Source of the DNA: Rhizophagus clarus
Lineage: Eukaryota; Glomeromycota; Glomeromycetes; Glomerales; Glomeraceae
Direction: 5' to 3'
Length of the DNA: 64,000 nt
NCBI GenBank assembly: GCA_015698045.1
Contig: BLAL01000025.1
Coordinates: 434,001 to 498,000 of the forward strand
Shown: piece by piece, positions 25,090 to 37,330 of the stretch
Numbering within the stretch: position 1 is the stretch's first letter
Layout of the letters: every line of letters starts with the position of its first letter
Made by a program: the position numbers and the translations under genes
Notes under the pieces: generated by a model
Seen by the model: only the letters and a program-made list of their open reading frames with translations
What the model was told of the DNA's origin: nothing
The model's database searches: none

Positions 25090-26450
25090 CATTTATTTTT
25101 AATCTAACTAATAATAATGATACAAAACCCAATAATAATGACAAAATGTAAAAAAGTAATAAAATAAAAACAAAATAAACAGAAAAGAAGATAAAATCAA
25201 AAAGGAGTGAAATAACAATATGTTTAATAAAAGGAGAAAAAACAAAAGAAAGGAGAATAAAGAAATAAAAGAAAATAAAATTAAAACAAAGAGAAAGGAA
25301 AACAGAAATGGAAGGAAAATAGGGGAAAAATCAAAATTAAAATAAAAGAAAAAACAAAAAAAAAAATAAAAAAAAGAAAATAAAGAAAACAAAAAGAAAA
25401 ATGAAATAAAAATAAAAATAAAATAAAAAAAAGATGAAAAGGAACAAAATTAAAAATGAAATAAAAAAAAAAAATGAAAAAAAAAGTTTGTTAATAATAA
25501 TGATAAAGAAATATAGTAAAAAAAGAAATGAAACAAAATACTTACTTATTTTGAAAAGCGGATCCAGAAAACCTAAAAAAACATATCATAAAATAATAAA
25601 ATTATCATTATAATTTTGTAATATAAAATAATGATAAAAAGAAAGACAAAAGATAAAGAAGATAAAAACAAAAGATGAAAGAAAAGAAAAGATGAAAGAA
25701 AAGAAAAGAAAAATAAATGGAAAAGTGGAAGAAAAAAAAAATAAAAAGGAAAAATAAAAGAAATAGAGGATAGGAAACAAAAATGAAAATGAAGAAAAAA
25801 AATAAAAATAAAAATAAAATAAAAAAAAAAAAAAATATAAATGAAAATGAAAAAAAATGAAAAAGAAAAGGAAATGAAAATGAAAAGAAAATGAAAAAAG
25901 AAAGAAATGAAAAAGGAAAGAAAATGAAAAGGAAAAAAAATAAAAATGAAAAAATGAAAAGAAAAACAAAGGAGAAAAGATAACAAAATTAAAAATAAAA
26001 TGAATACAAAAAGACAGAAAAAAAAATTTATTAGTAATAAAGATAAAGAAATACAGTAAAAAAAAGAGATGAAAGTGAAATATTTATCATATTTTTGAAA
26101 ATTTCAGAAAACTTAAAAAAAATGTCACAAAAAGGAAGATGAAAGATAAAGAAGCAAAAACAGAAGGTAAAAGAAAAAGAAAAGGAAAACAGATGGAAAA
26201 ATAAAAGGAAAAAGTGAAGAAAAAAGATAAAAAGAGAAAAATAAATAAAAAATAAATAAAAAGGAAAACAAAAATGAAATGAGAGGAAAAAATAAAAAGA
26301 AAAAAGAATAAAAAAGTAAAAAGTGAAAGACTGTTGTTAGCAATAGTAATAAACACAAGAAAAAGAGAATACAACAATAAAAAAATAAAGCTAAACATTT
26401 ACTTTCTTTCTCAAAGAGTTTTGGTAATCTAAAAAAAGAGAAAATCAGAA
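25090..26450. repeat. Polypurine tract (about 1.36 kb), left arm
   Basis: The plus strand is almost all A and G with scattered T, built from AAAAGAAAAGGAAATG-like words. Long minus-strand open frames here encode only Phe/Ser/Leu/Ile runs and are composition artefacts. The mirrored tract is at 39750-41090. It could adopt triplex or unwound structures. Confidence 0.85.
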
Positions 26451-27099
26451 GCAATTAAAATTTAAAAAAAAGAGCCAAAACCTATAAAAATAAAAGGAAA
26501 GAAGGAATAAAATAAAATTAGAAAATGAAACAAAAAAAAATCTAGAAATAAAAAAAAATAATGTACTTTTGATGTAAAACCAGTAAACCTTAATAAAGGT
26601 TTAAAAAAAAAAAGAGAAAGAAATTAGGAAACAAAAAAAAAAAGCAAAAACAAGAAAAATAAGAAATATTAAACCTTTGATATGAGACTAAAAGCTAACT
26701 GAAAAGTGAAATAGATGTAAACAAATAACTGGTTGATATGATATAATTGTAAAATTATATTAGTCAAGTGATAAAAGTGAAAAATCATCCAGGTAAAAAA
26801 TTTTTTTTTTTTTTTTATAATTAAAAAACATGCTTATTTTATTAAATAAAAGATCGATAAGTATACAAAAAAAACTAATAAACAAAGCCCACCTGTTTCT
26901 CATATTAGAGTCATAGATGTGTCTTATAACTACTATAGCTCTAATCTATTTTCTTTAATGTAATAGGAAGTCTAGTTATAGAATTGTCCAAGATATAAAG
27001 GAAATAAAAAAGAAAAAAAGAAATATTCTATGATCTAATAAAACAAATAACATCATATAAAGTAAATGCAAAGCATGACAAGAAGTTAATATAGATTAT

Positions 27100-29690
27100 C
27101 GATCAATATCACCAATTAAACTAAATATAATGTTCCAACAATGCTTTCAGCCCAACTATTAAATATTTTACATCTAGCTTGAAGGACTGGCCATTTTTTA
27201 ATTGATTGATCTTCTTGGTAAAATGACCAGATTTAAAAGTTTTATTTAGTCATTTTTACGGTTATTAGTATTAGAACCTGAAAAAGAAAAATTAGACCTA
27301 GATGGTATCTTTGAGAATTTGTCTGCATTGCCAAATCAAACAGATTTACATAAGTTCTTGAAGTTGGGAGTGAAATAACAGCACCAAGAGATTTTTTGTC
27401 ATTCTAAAGCTAAGGATTATTAATACAGGTAGAAACATGATCTTAAGTGTCAAAATAACCTATCATCTTTCTAGATTCATCAACTTCTTTAACAATTTTG
27501 AATGATTTTATATTACTATCTAACAAAAATTGGTGTAAGCGTTCATTTGGGAATAAGGAGACATCTGTTATATCATCTGGAATATTGTATATAATAGCTT
27601 AGAATTTCTCACGTTATTTTCTTTCAGAGAGACTTCAGGAAGCAGAGAACCATCAAACTGGGATTCCTTCTAAGTTGACAGTTTAGTCTCTTCCATTATA
27701 GCATTTTAAGCACTCATAAATAGGAATCAGTTAAACCCTCGCAGATAAATACTTCTTGTACACTCTTATGTAGGGCTCCGATCGGTTTCGGTAATTACCG
27801 AACCGTACTGACCGGTTTCGGTATCGGAGCGGTTTCGGTTTTATGATTTATCGAACCGAAACTTTCGGTTTCGGTATCAGTTTTGCGATTTACCGAACTG
27901 ATTTACCGATAATAAAAACGTTTTTTTTTATAAGAAAAACGTAAATAATGTAGTTAAAAAAAAACGTTGCGAAACATTTTTTACATAAACGTTTGATATA
28001 AAAAATAACGTTTCGCAACATTAGTTTTGCGGAACTTGTAAAAAACGTTGCGAAACGTTTTTTACATAAATGATTTGATAAAAAATAACATTTCGCAACG
28101 TTATTTTTGCGAAACTTGTAAAAAACGTTGCGAAACGTTTTTTACATAAACGATTTGATAAAAAAAATAACATTTCGCAACGTTATTTTTGCGGAACTTG
28201 TAAAAAACGTTGCGAAACGTTTTTTACATAAACAATTTATTATGAAAAATAACGTTTCGCAACGTTATTTTTGCGAACATTGTAAAAAACGTTGCGAAAC
28301 GTTTTTTACATAAACGTTTGATATAAAAAAAATAACATTTTGCAACATTATTTTTGCGAAACTTGTAAAAAACGTAGCGAAACGTTTTTATAAAATGATT
28401 TAATATAAAAAAAACGTCTCGCAACATTTTTTTTTGTCACTTTAATAAAAAACGTTGCGAAACGTTTTTTTATGGATGATTTGATAAGAAAAAATCGTTT
28501 TGCAACTTTTTTTTTGCTAAACGTTGCAAAACGTTTTTTTACTAAACTCGTTCGGTAAATCGGTTCAGTTTTCGGTAATTACCGATCGGTTTCGGTAATC
28601 ATTAATACCGATACCGATTAATTCGGTTCAGTATCGGTTTTTGCAAAAACCGAACCGAACCGAACCGATCGGAGCCCTACTCTTATGCTAACTGAAATGA
28701 CTTAACTCTATCATCTTAAATTAGCTAAAAGGGTATAGTTATTCCATTTTGCTGGTATATCATACACTACAAGATCTAATAGTTATGCTTATTCTTCTCT
28801 TTGAAAATAATAACTGGTAATGATAACATTCCTATTCTTAAAAGTATTATCTGTCTTTTTCTGTTTTAATTTCTTTCCATTGTCATTAGGCGTTGAACTT
28901 AGTTTAGAATCTTGTTTCAACTGTTTAAATAGTGTGAAAGAAGAAGAAAGTAAACTTTGATTAAAAGTAATTGTCTTTAAACCAGAAGGTTAAGATGGTG
29001 TATATTCAGGAGATTTCTTGCTAAAAGTGAGCACTATGTATTCATTCAGTCCAGAAGGAGTTTGTAATTGCAACTTTTTCTTCTCCTTACAGGCCTTCTC
29101 TTTAGTATTTCTTTTCTGAGATTTGGTTAAGAACATGACAGGTAAAGGTGTGTTACTGCGCAGAAGTATGATGCCTGACTTATCATCCAATAATCCTTTT
29201 AAATCTTTATTAATCACATCAACATTAATTGATATGTTTGATTGGTACATAGGATTCTCTAGATTTTCCATATCTGGATATTATGTGTTATAATTTTCTA
29301 ATTCTCAGCAAATTTTAGAATCTATGAACAATATTCTCATAAGTTCATCGTTTAAGAGAAAAATATTGAGAAAGTAAGCCAAAAAGCGAGCAGTTTAAGG
29401 GTAGCAGTTATCTAATATTATCTTCTATATCAGCTTTTCTCCAGGCACTTGTTGGGCCTGATATTTGACAAGAAATCCTACAAATCTATTATGATCTGAA
29501 ATACTATAGAATTGAAAAAAGGTGAGTTCTTAATGATAAGGTTTGACAAAAAGTCTGTAATAATGTCATAAAAATAGTCAGAAGGTAAAATCTTTGAGTC
29601 ATAGTCTTCATAGTTTATAGTAATCAAGGATGGTGAATCCAGTTTTTCTACTTATTTGGCTGGTTTTGGTAGTAGAAATCTTTTCTTTAT
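27100..29690 (-). pseudogene. LINE ORF1-like relic, left arm (interrupted by element A)
   Basis: Minus-strand coding remnant of a non-LTR retrotransposon ORF1-type protein. Upstream parts in changing frames read PSLITINYEDYDSKILPSDY and GFLVKYQAQQVPGEK. A clean stretch from 29271 starts MENLENPMYQSNISIN, followed by MFLTKSQKRNTKEKACKEKK and FNQSLLSSSFTLFKQL. After element A it continues toward 27,100 (SLSERKQ-type and AIIYNIPDDM-type words). Many TAA/TAG/TGA codons fall where Gln, Trp or Arg are expected. It extends about 0.55 kb past the palindrome arm end into the spacer, so the arm boundary cuts the relic. Assignment rests on resemblance to ORF1 families seen in Rhizophagus. Confidence 0.6.
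27771..28679 (+). mobile_element. Element A: 909-bp hAT-type non-autonomous element
   Basis: Ends TAGGGCTCCGATCGG and its reverse complement, flanked by the exact 8-bp duplication CTCTTATG (27763-27770 and 28680-28687). The other palindrome arm has this site once and no element (near 36,800). Inner ends consist of CGGTTTCGGTA/TACCGAAACCG words in both orientations. The core is about seven units of roughly 80 bp with ACGTTGCGAAACGT and its complement. Eight-bp duplications and a TAGGG start are hAT traits. No coding capacity. Confidence 0.93.
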
Positions 29691-29859
29691 AATGAAAACT
29701 AAAATTTTTTCTTCTGTAAAAATTTGGTTTTACAGATCTGTAAGAAGAGTTCCCCTATAAAATTTTCATTCAGATAAAAAATAAATTTTCTTTTTTTTTA
29801 TTTAACTTGTAGATTATCTGATAGTTTTCAAATTTAGTTTTCTATAACTTTATTATATA
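29138..29859. other. Spacer start: tail of the LINE ORF1 relic and AT-rich DNA
   Basis: The first roughly 550 bp continue the minus-strand ORF1 relic that begins in the left arm. The remainder is T-rich. Nothing else was seen. Confidence 0.5.
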
Positions 29860-30283
29860 TAGAGCTCTGAATTTCCAGTTTGTTTCTATTTTCAGTTCTG
29901 ATTTAGCTCTCTGATATAAAATTTTACTGAAAGTATTTTTCAGTCTAAAATTTTTACTGAAAAACGTTTTCAGATCATACTTTTAATTGAAAATATTTTC
30001 AATTAAAAAATACTACCAAAAAAATATTTTCAGTTTAAAAAATTAGTTCCAGTTCTATTTTTAGATCAAAAAATAAAATTGAAACTATTTTTTTGAAAAA
30101 TACTTCAAACTAAAAATGTTTTCAGATGAAGTTTTTTAACTAAAAAAATGGTTTTCAGTTAAAAGATGATTTTAATAACATTTTTCAATAAAAATCTTAT
30201 TCCAAAAAGTGTCCAATAAGGAACCAAGTTCAGAATTGGAAATGGAACTGAAAATGGAACTGAACTGAAAATTTGGAGCTCTA
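29860..30283 (+). mobile_element. Element G: 424-bp hAT-type MITE
   Basis: Ends TAGAGCTCTGAATTT and AAATTTGGAGCTCTA, flanked by the exact 8-bp duplication ATTATATA (29852-29859 and 30284-30291). The interior is made of TTTTCAGTT and AACTGAAAA words in both orientations, so the whole element can fold on itself. No coding capacity. Confidence 0.85.
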
Positions 30284-31339
30284 ATTATATATTTGAATAT
30301 TAATGATTAGGTTTAAAGTTGAAAATAAAAGAAAAATATTTATATAACAGCTATTAAATCATTTATTTGAAGATGCTAAATGGAGAATAAGAGAAAATTA
30401 TAAAATATGTTAATTGTTTTTTTTTAAAAAAAAGATTTATTTATTATTAGTTTATTAATTAAAATATTTTTTCATAACAAAAATCATTTCAAATAGTATT
30501 ATTAAATATTATATTAAGGATTTGCTTAACTAATTTCATGGTGGTATTATGATATATAATGAAGGGATGTGTAAAGAAGATCCTGTATTAACCATTGTTT
30601 TATAAAGATATATAACTGAAAGTAAAATTTTTTTTTAAAATTTTTTAAAAAAAAAATTTTTTTTTCTTTTTTTATAAAGAATATTTTAGTTGCAGAGAGT
30701 TCAACTTATAATATAGTTTGTTTGATAAAATATATTAAACATGGATTATAAAAACTAAATAATTTATATATAAAAATATTATTAAAAAAAAATTTAATTT
30801 AAAAAAACCTAAAACTACATTATAATATAAATAATATTTTTTTTAGAAAAATTTTTAGTAAATTAAAAATATTGAAAAATTTTTATTTATACAAATTACT
30901 TTATTATAGAAATATATAATTGAATAATATTATTTTTTAAGAATATTTTTATTTATAATAATGAGAATTACAATTACTAAACTTAACTAAAAGGAATTTC
31001 CTTTCCTTTATGGCTTGTATAACATAGTTATGTGTTACATGATCATGTTATTTATTTATCAATTTTTTTAGATATGTAGACATGCCATATGCATCTTTCT
31101 CCAGAACGTTTAATATGTTTAATATATTTTTTCTTAGTTTAAACTTTTTACTCAAGATATGTTCTTTTTTTTTTATTTTTGTTTATTTTTTACAACTAGT
31201 TCTTTACTAACTTTTTCGCTCTTTTTAGATTCTTTGGCCCTTCTGATTTTGTAATTAAAGTATACTAAGAAATGTTTAGCACTATAGGATTCTGATTCAT
31301 ATTTTTTTTTTATTTTTTATACTTTGTTCTTTACATTTT
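30284..31339. other. AT-rich spacer with a copy of an arm-border motif
   Basis: 30418-30510 repeats the T/A palindrome plus TTTATTATTAGTTTATTAA segment also found near 22530-22620 and 43,530-43,585, suggesting a shared ancient repeat. No gene was seen. Confidence 0.4.
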
Positions 31340-32600
31340 ATTTTTTGTATTTCATTCCTTTTGTTCTTTTTTAGATCCTTTAGTAATTTAGTTCTTTTCT
31401 ACGATCAAAGTATGTTTATTTTTTTTTTATTGTTATTTTTGCTTATTACATTTCGTTTTTTACTAATTTTTTTCCTTCTATTTTTTTCTTTCTTTTTATC
31501 CTCTCTTCATCTCCTTCTTTCTTTTTGTTTTTCCATTGTTCCTTCTTCCTTTTTGTCTCTCTATTATTATCCTCTTTATTTTTTATCTTCTTACTCTATC
31601 CTGTCTCTTTTTTTTCGTCTTCCCATTGTTTTCCTATCATTATTCTATTTATTTTTCATCTTCCTACTCTATTTTGTCTCTTCTTTTTTGTCTTCCTATT
31701 GTTTTCCCTCTTTCTTTTCATCTTCCTATCATTATTCTATTTATTTTTCATCTTCTCACTCTATCCTGTCTCTTTTTTTTCATCTTCTTATTATTTTTCC
31801 TCTTTCTTTTTATCTCTCTATCATTATCATCTTTCTTTTTCATCTTCCTATTCTATCTCATTTCTTCTTTTTTACTTCTATTGTTTTTTCTCTTCCTTTT
31901 TATCTCCCTATCATTATTCTCTTTTTTTTTATCTTTCCACTCTATCCTGTTTCTTCTTTTTATCTCCCATTGTTTTTCCTCTTCCTTTTCGTCTTTTTAT
32001 CATTATCCTCTTTCTTTTTTGTTTTTCCACTTCTATATCCCTCTTCTTTTTCATCTTCCCATTGTTATCTTCTTTTTTTTTGCATTCCCATTGTTATCTC
32101 CTTCTTTTTCATCTCCTTATTATTATTCTTCTTTCTTTTCATTTTTCTATCTTCCTTTTTGCTTTCTTATTGGTTTTCCTTTTTTGTGCTCTTTTTTTTA
32201 TGCTTTTTTTTTTGTTTCTCTTCTACTCTTCGATTATTTTTCTTTTTGTTCCACCTTTCTTTTTTTTCTTTCTTTTTATCTTTCTTCATTTTATTCTTTC
32301 TTTTTTATTTCCATATTATTATTTTTTTCCTTTTCGCCTCCTCATCATTATTCTTTTAACTTTTCATCTTTCCATCATTTTTCCTTTTCTTTTCATTCTT
32401 TTTATTATTTTCATTCCTTTTTGATCCTTTCTTATCCTTTTCACTCATCTTTATACTTTTTGTTTTCTCTTCACCCTTTCATTCTTTTCAATCATTCCTT
32501 TATTTTTTTTGTTACCTCATTATATTTTCATTCCTTGTTTTTCTTTTTATTGTAATAACACTTCTTTTTTTATTCATCCTATTGTTAAGAAATAAACATT
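31340..32600. repeat. Polypyrimidine tract in the spacer
   Basis: Plus strand almost entirely T and C (TTCTTTTTCATCTTCC-type words, with CATTATTCTTT recurring every roughly 30-60 bp). The three overlapping open frames of about 300 codons encode only Phe/Leu/Ser/Ile and are artefacts. Confidence 0.85.
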
Positions 32601-33014
32601 TTTAATCAATAAAATATGTGAATCTTAAATTAATAAATTGTTTTGAAGTTTATGAATAAAATTTTATTATATAAAAATTATTTTGAATAAAAAATTTTAA
32701 GTTAAAAATATTTTTTTTTTTCTTAGTGCCAAATTTCTAAAAAAAAAATAATAATATGGCATATAAATCACATGATATAGGAAGGAGGAAATTTCCCACT
32801 AGTCAAAATTAGCAATACTCTAAAAATAATATATAAAATAGAAAAATTATAAAGAATTATTTATCTAAGAAAATCTAAAAAACTAAAGGTAAACCAAATA
32901 ACTACTTTAGGCAGAATTTTTTTTTTCAGTTTAAAGACTCTTTCACTGATCACTAGGCCAAAATTTTTCAAGAAAAAACTATTACAACTCGTTATATAAA
33001 AGTTATCCAAAACA

Positions 33015-33119
33015 ATGAATAATAAACGTTCCAATACTCAGAAACAACAGAAAAAGAATAATAACAAACCTAAAGTGATTGTTCTTAATGAGAAACCCTC
33101 TGTTATTATTTCAGCTTAA
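33015..33119 (+). pseudogene. Short Asn/Lys/Gln-rich frame, possible ORF1 start fragment
   Basis: ATG-to-TAA frame of 34 codons: MNNKRSNTQKQQKKNNNK then PKVIVLNEKPSVII. The basic start resembles transposon ORF1 N-termini, but nothing follows because a repeat begins at its end. It could be chance. Confidence 0.2.
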
Positions 33120-33765
33120 GGTTGGACTAGTTCAGTCTGATCTAATCTAATCTCAAAAGATCAGTCTTTTAGCCAAAACCAGACCAGACTGGAACTGGAT
33201 TGATTTAAAACATTCTGAAACTTCTGATAAATTTGGTGCAAGTTTTTTTAATTTAAAGCTTAAATCAAATCAAATTGGGTCAGGTAGCCTACTCGACTAG
33301 TATGACCAAAACGATTCATAAATATTATTTTTATAAAATAATGTGAAAACCAACTGAAATAGCGTTTTTTAATATATAATTAATATAAAAAAAAGCTAAA
33401 ATAACATAAAAAAGAAGAAAACAGCATTTTTCCATACTATTTTATGAAAAAGTAAGGTAATATGAAAAAAATGATTAAACAGTATTTTTTGGAAAAAATA
33501 TTTCTGCGTCTTTTATAAAGTAAAATGAAAAAAAATTAAATGCCATTTCAACATTTTTTATAAAATAAAATGAAAAACCTGCCATTATTTTAGCATTTTT
33601 TATTCATAAATAATAAGAAAAACAATGCCAAACCAGTATTTTTTCATATATAATTTATAAAAAAAATGCCATTTCAGTATTTTTTTTCATAAAGTAAATT
33701 TAAAAAAATATCATTCATGCATTTTTACATAAAGTAAGAGGCGTGCCAGAAATCAGCTGATTTTC
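33120..33765. repeat. Element-like repeat with CATTTCAGTATTTTT units
   Basis: Starts with pair-word sequence (GACTAGTTCAGTCTGATC, CCAGACCAGACTGG) and continues with about seven roughly 60-bp units containing GCCATTTCAGTATTTTTT and ATAAAATAAAATGAAAA. The layout, word-rich end plus hairpin-like core, matches the other elements. No terminal repeats or target duplication were found, so it is listed as a repeat. Confidence 0.5.
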
Positions 33766-33779
33766 TTCAATTAGTAGCC

Positions 33780-34610
33780 CTCATTTTATTTCTATTCCAT
33801 CACCTTGTTTTCCCTTCCACTTTGTTCGTTAATTTCTCTTCATTTTATTTACTCACTTCTTTTATATTATGGTCATCACTTTCTGGTACTTAAATTATCA
33901 TTTTCTTTACCTCTTTTTTTTCATTATTTACCTTTCATTTTATTTTTCTTCTCCCTTTCATTTTATTTATTGCTTTTTCTTTCACCTTGTTTTACTTCCT
34001 TCCACTCCATCCATCACTCCCCTTCATTTTGTTCTTAATTTCCCCCTCCATCTTATTCTTAATTCTCCCTTCCATCTCATTCTTCCTCCCCTTCTATTAT
34101 GATCATCACTTCCCGCTATTTCATTTATCACTTTCTCTTTCATCTCTTTTTCTTCATCACTTACTTTTCATTTTATTCTTCCATCCCTATTACTTTATTT
34201 ATTGTTTCCTCTTTTGCCTTGTTTTTACTTTCCACTTCATTTATCACTCCCCCTTCATTTTAATTTTCACTCCTTCTTCCACTTCATTTATCACTACCCC
34301 TTCTATTTTATTCATCACTTCCTCTTCCATTTCATTCTTCACTCCCTTTTCCATTTTGTTCTTGATTCATCTTTCATTTTATTCTTAACTTCTTCTTCAT
34401 TTTGTTTTTAATTCCTCTTTCATTTTATTCTTCCCTTCATTACATTTTTAACCCTCTTTCATTTTATTCTTAACTCCTCTTTTATTTTATTCTTCCTTTT
34501 ATTTCATTTTTAACTCCTCCTTTATTTTATTCTTAACTTCCTATTCCATCTTATTCTTAATTCACCCTTTCATCTTATTCTTTTCTCCTCATTTCATTTT
34601 TAAAGATTCT
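33780..34610. repeat. Second polypyrimidine tract in the spacer
   Basis: Built of TTCATTTTATTCTT and CACTCCCTTTTCC-like words of 10-40 bp repeated in tandem. Open frames are composition artefacts. Confidence 0.85.
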
Positions 34611-34969
34611 ATCAAAAAAAAAAAAAAAAAAAAATCTGCCTATACTATTAAAAAAAACCCATCTATTACAAAAAAAAAAGATTTCTTGTGAATTATTACT
34701 ATTGTTATTAAAATAAGTTAACATTATTTATATTTATTACTGAAAAGCAATTAGTAGCAAACATCAGCTAACAACTAATGGGGAATAAAATTTTTTTGTA
34801 CATTAGTAATTAACCCAGAATCTGCTGATCAAATCATTTGATCAAATTGTTCATAGCAATACAGAACCTTCTGACTAAACAACCTGATTGAACCATCCAT
34901 GCCTAACAAAGAACAGATTAAATTAGATACAGGTCACACAATTCAAAATTATTTATTCAGGTAATCTAA

Positions 34970-36322
34970 ATATCTACACAAATTTTTTTAGTATATAGAT
35001 ACTGAAAAAACGTTTCATAACATTTTTTCATAAAGCTAATTAAAAAAAATGTTGCGAAATATTTTTTTATTAATAAAATATACTGAAAAAACGTTTTGCA
35101 ACATTTTTTTATAAAATTAATTAAAAAAATGTTGCAAAATGTTTTTTTATTAGTAAAAATATACTGAAAAACCATTTTATAACATTTTTTCATAAAGCTA
35201 ATTAAAAAAAATATTGTGAAATATTTTTTTATTAATAAAATACACTGAAAAAATGTTTCACAATATTTTTTCACAAAATTAATTAAAAAAATGTTGCAAA
35301 ACATTTTTTTATTAGTAAAAATATACTGAAAAAATGTTTTACAATGTTTTTTCACAAAATTAATTAAAAAAATGTTACAAAACATTTTTTTTATTAGTAA
35401 AATTAGACTGAAAAAATGTTTTGCAACATTTTTTCACAAAATTAATTAAAAAAATACTGTGAAACATTTTTTTATTAGTAAAAATATACTGAAAAAATAT
35501 TTTGCAATGTTTTTTCATAAAGCTAATTAAAAAAAATATTGTAAAACATTTTTTTATTAATAAAATATACTGAAAAAATATTTCATAACATTTTTTTACA
35601 AAATTAATTAAAAAATGTTGCAAAACATTTTTTTATTAGTAAAAATATACTGAAAAATGTTTTGCAACATTTTTTCATAAAGCTAATTATAAAAAATGTT
35701 GTAAAATATTTTTTTATTAGTAAAATACACTGAAAAAATGTTTCACAACATTTTTTCACAAAATTAATTAAAAAAACGTTGCAAAATATTTTTTTATTAA
35801 TAATTATACACTGAAAAAATATTTCATGACGTTTTTTCACTAAACTAATTAAAAAAAGTCACATTCATTCCACTAAACTAATTAAAAAAAGTCACAGTCA
35901 TTTTTTTTATTAAAGATGCATTGAAAAAACATTTCACAACATTTTTTTACTAAACTAATTAAAAAATATTGTGAACCATTTTTTTAAATTAAAAATACAT
36001 CGAAAAAATATTTTGCAACATTTTTTTACTAGATTAAATAAAAAAAAAGTCCCAATTGTTTTTTTTATTAAAGATGTATTGAAAAAATGGTTCGCAATAT
36101 TTTTTCATTAAATTGATTAAAAAACATTGCAGAACTTTTTTTTATTAAATTATTTGAAACCTGTATAATAATTTTTTTTATTAAATTAATTTCAGATTAA
36201 CAGACCAATCAGGTTGGGTCAAACCTGTAACCTGACCTGATACCAAATATTTCAACCTGAATATTTCAGGTTAACCTAACGGGTAACCTGAATTGACTTT
36301 TATCCATTCAGAACTCTAAATT
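34970..36322 (+). repeat. Element F, copy 1: decayed hairpin satellite with CAGGTTAACCTG end
   Basis: About fifteen units of roughly 82 bp containing AATGTTGCGAAACATT-like and complementary words, a TpG/CpA-decayed form of the A/B/C core. The right end has palindromic words (CAGGTTAACCTG, GGTCAAACCTG) and finishes at TTCAGAACTCTA. Copy 2 at 48965-50095 is in the same orientation. The left boundary and a target duplication were not found. Confidence 0.7.
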
Positions 36323-36350
36323 AAACTGATAAAAAGATAGAGCAACATGC

Positions 36351-37330
36351 ATGTTCTTGACCAAATCTCAGAAAAGGAACGCTAAAAAGAAGGCCTGTAA
36401 GGAGAAGAAAAAGTTGCAATTACAAACTTCTTTTGGACTAGATAAATACATAGTGCCCATTTTTAGCAAGGAATCTTCTGAGTATATACCATCTCAACCT
36501 TCTGGTTCAAGGACAGTTACTTTTAATCAAAGTTTACTTTCTCCTTCTTTCACACTATTTAAGCAGTTGAAATGAGTTTCTAAGCCAAGTTCAACACCTA
36601 ATAATAATAGAAAAAAATTAAAACAGAAAAACACAGATAATACTTTTAAGAATAGGAATGTTATCATTACCAGTTATTATTCTCAAGAAGAAAAACAAGC
36701 ATAACTATTAGATTTTGTAGTATATGATATACCAGCAAAATGGAATAACTATACCCTTTTAGCTAATTTAAGATGATGGGGTAAGGTCATTTTAGTCAGC
36801 ATAAGGGTATACAAGAAGTATTTATTTGCAAGGGTTTAACTGATTTCTGACTATGAGTGCTTAAAATGCTATAATGGAAGAAACTGGACTGTCAATTTAG
36901 AAGGAATCCCAGTTTGATGGTTCTCTACTTCCTGAAGTCTCTCTGAAAGGAAACAACATGAGAAATTCTAAGCTATTATATATAATATTCCAGATGATAT
37001 GACAAATGCCTCCTTATTCCCAAATGAATGTCTACACTAATTTTTGTTAGATAGTAGTATAAAATTATTCAAAATTATTAAAGAAGTTAATGGGTCTAGA
37101 AAGATAATAAGTTATTTTGACACTTAGGATCATGTTTCCACCTATATTAATAATCCTTAGCTTTAGAATGACAAAAATCTCTTGGTGCTGTTATTTTACT
37201 CTCAACTTTAAGAACTTATATAAATCTGTTTGATTTGACAATGCAGACAAATCCTCAAAGACATCATCTAAGTCTAATTTTTCTTTTTCAGGTTATAATA
37301 CTAATAACCGTAAAAATGACTAAATAAAAC
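36351..37330 (+). pseudogene. LINE ORF1-like relic, right arm
   Basis: Mirror copy of the 27.1-29.1 kb relic. Starts MFLTKSQKRNAKKKACKEKK, then VYDIPAKWNNYTLLANLR, NGRNWTVNLEGIPV, SLSERKQHEKF, IIYNIPDDMTNASLF. Stop codons repeatedly sit at expected Gln, Trp or Arg positions. Several are shared with the left-arm copy, so the decay predates the duplication. The first part of the protein is missing because the arm begins here. Confidence 0.6.

Larger units (their letters stand above)
21993..29137 (+). repeat. Left arm of a 27-kb imperfect palindrome
   Basis: The sequence recurs in reverse complement at 36351-48964. It starts at TAATCTTTTCTTTACTTA and ends at AAGAACATG. With element A and its duplication removed it is about 6.2 kb, almost the same as the right arm without elements B and D. 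By-eye comparison of several stretches suggests roughly 95% identity. The arm holds AT-rich remnants (22.0-24.9 kb), a polypurine tract (25.1-26.45 kb) and a minus-strand LINE ORF1 relic (27.1-29.1 kb). A roughly 90-bp segment near 24866-24965 differs between arms. Confidence 0.88.

Noticed and set aside
27938-28540. Regular roughly 80-bp repeats that at first suggest a CRISPR-like array
   Set aside because: No unique spacers, repeats are palindromic and degenerate, and the block is bounded by transposon ends with target duplications in a eukaryotic genome.
31361-32555. Three overlapping open frames of about 300-340 codons rich in Phe, Leu, Ser
   Set aside because: They exist only because the strand is nearly all T and C, which excludes stop codons; no motif, all three frames open at once.
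34966-35840. Minus-strand frames of 78-139 codons with repeated FLINFVKKCCETFFQ-like units
   Set aside because: They follow the roughly 82-bp hairpin satellite of element F; unit length happens to keep a frame open in part, and there is no start or context for a gene.
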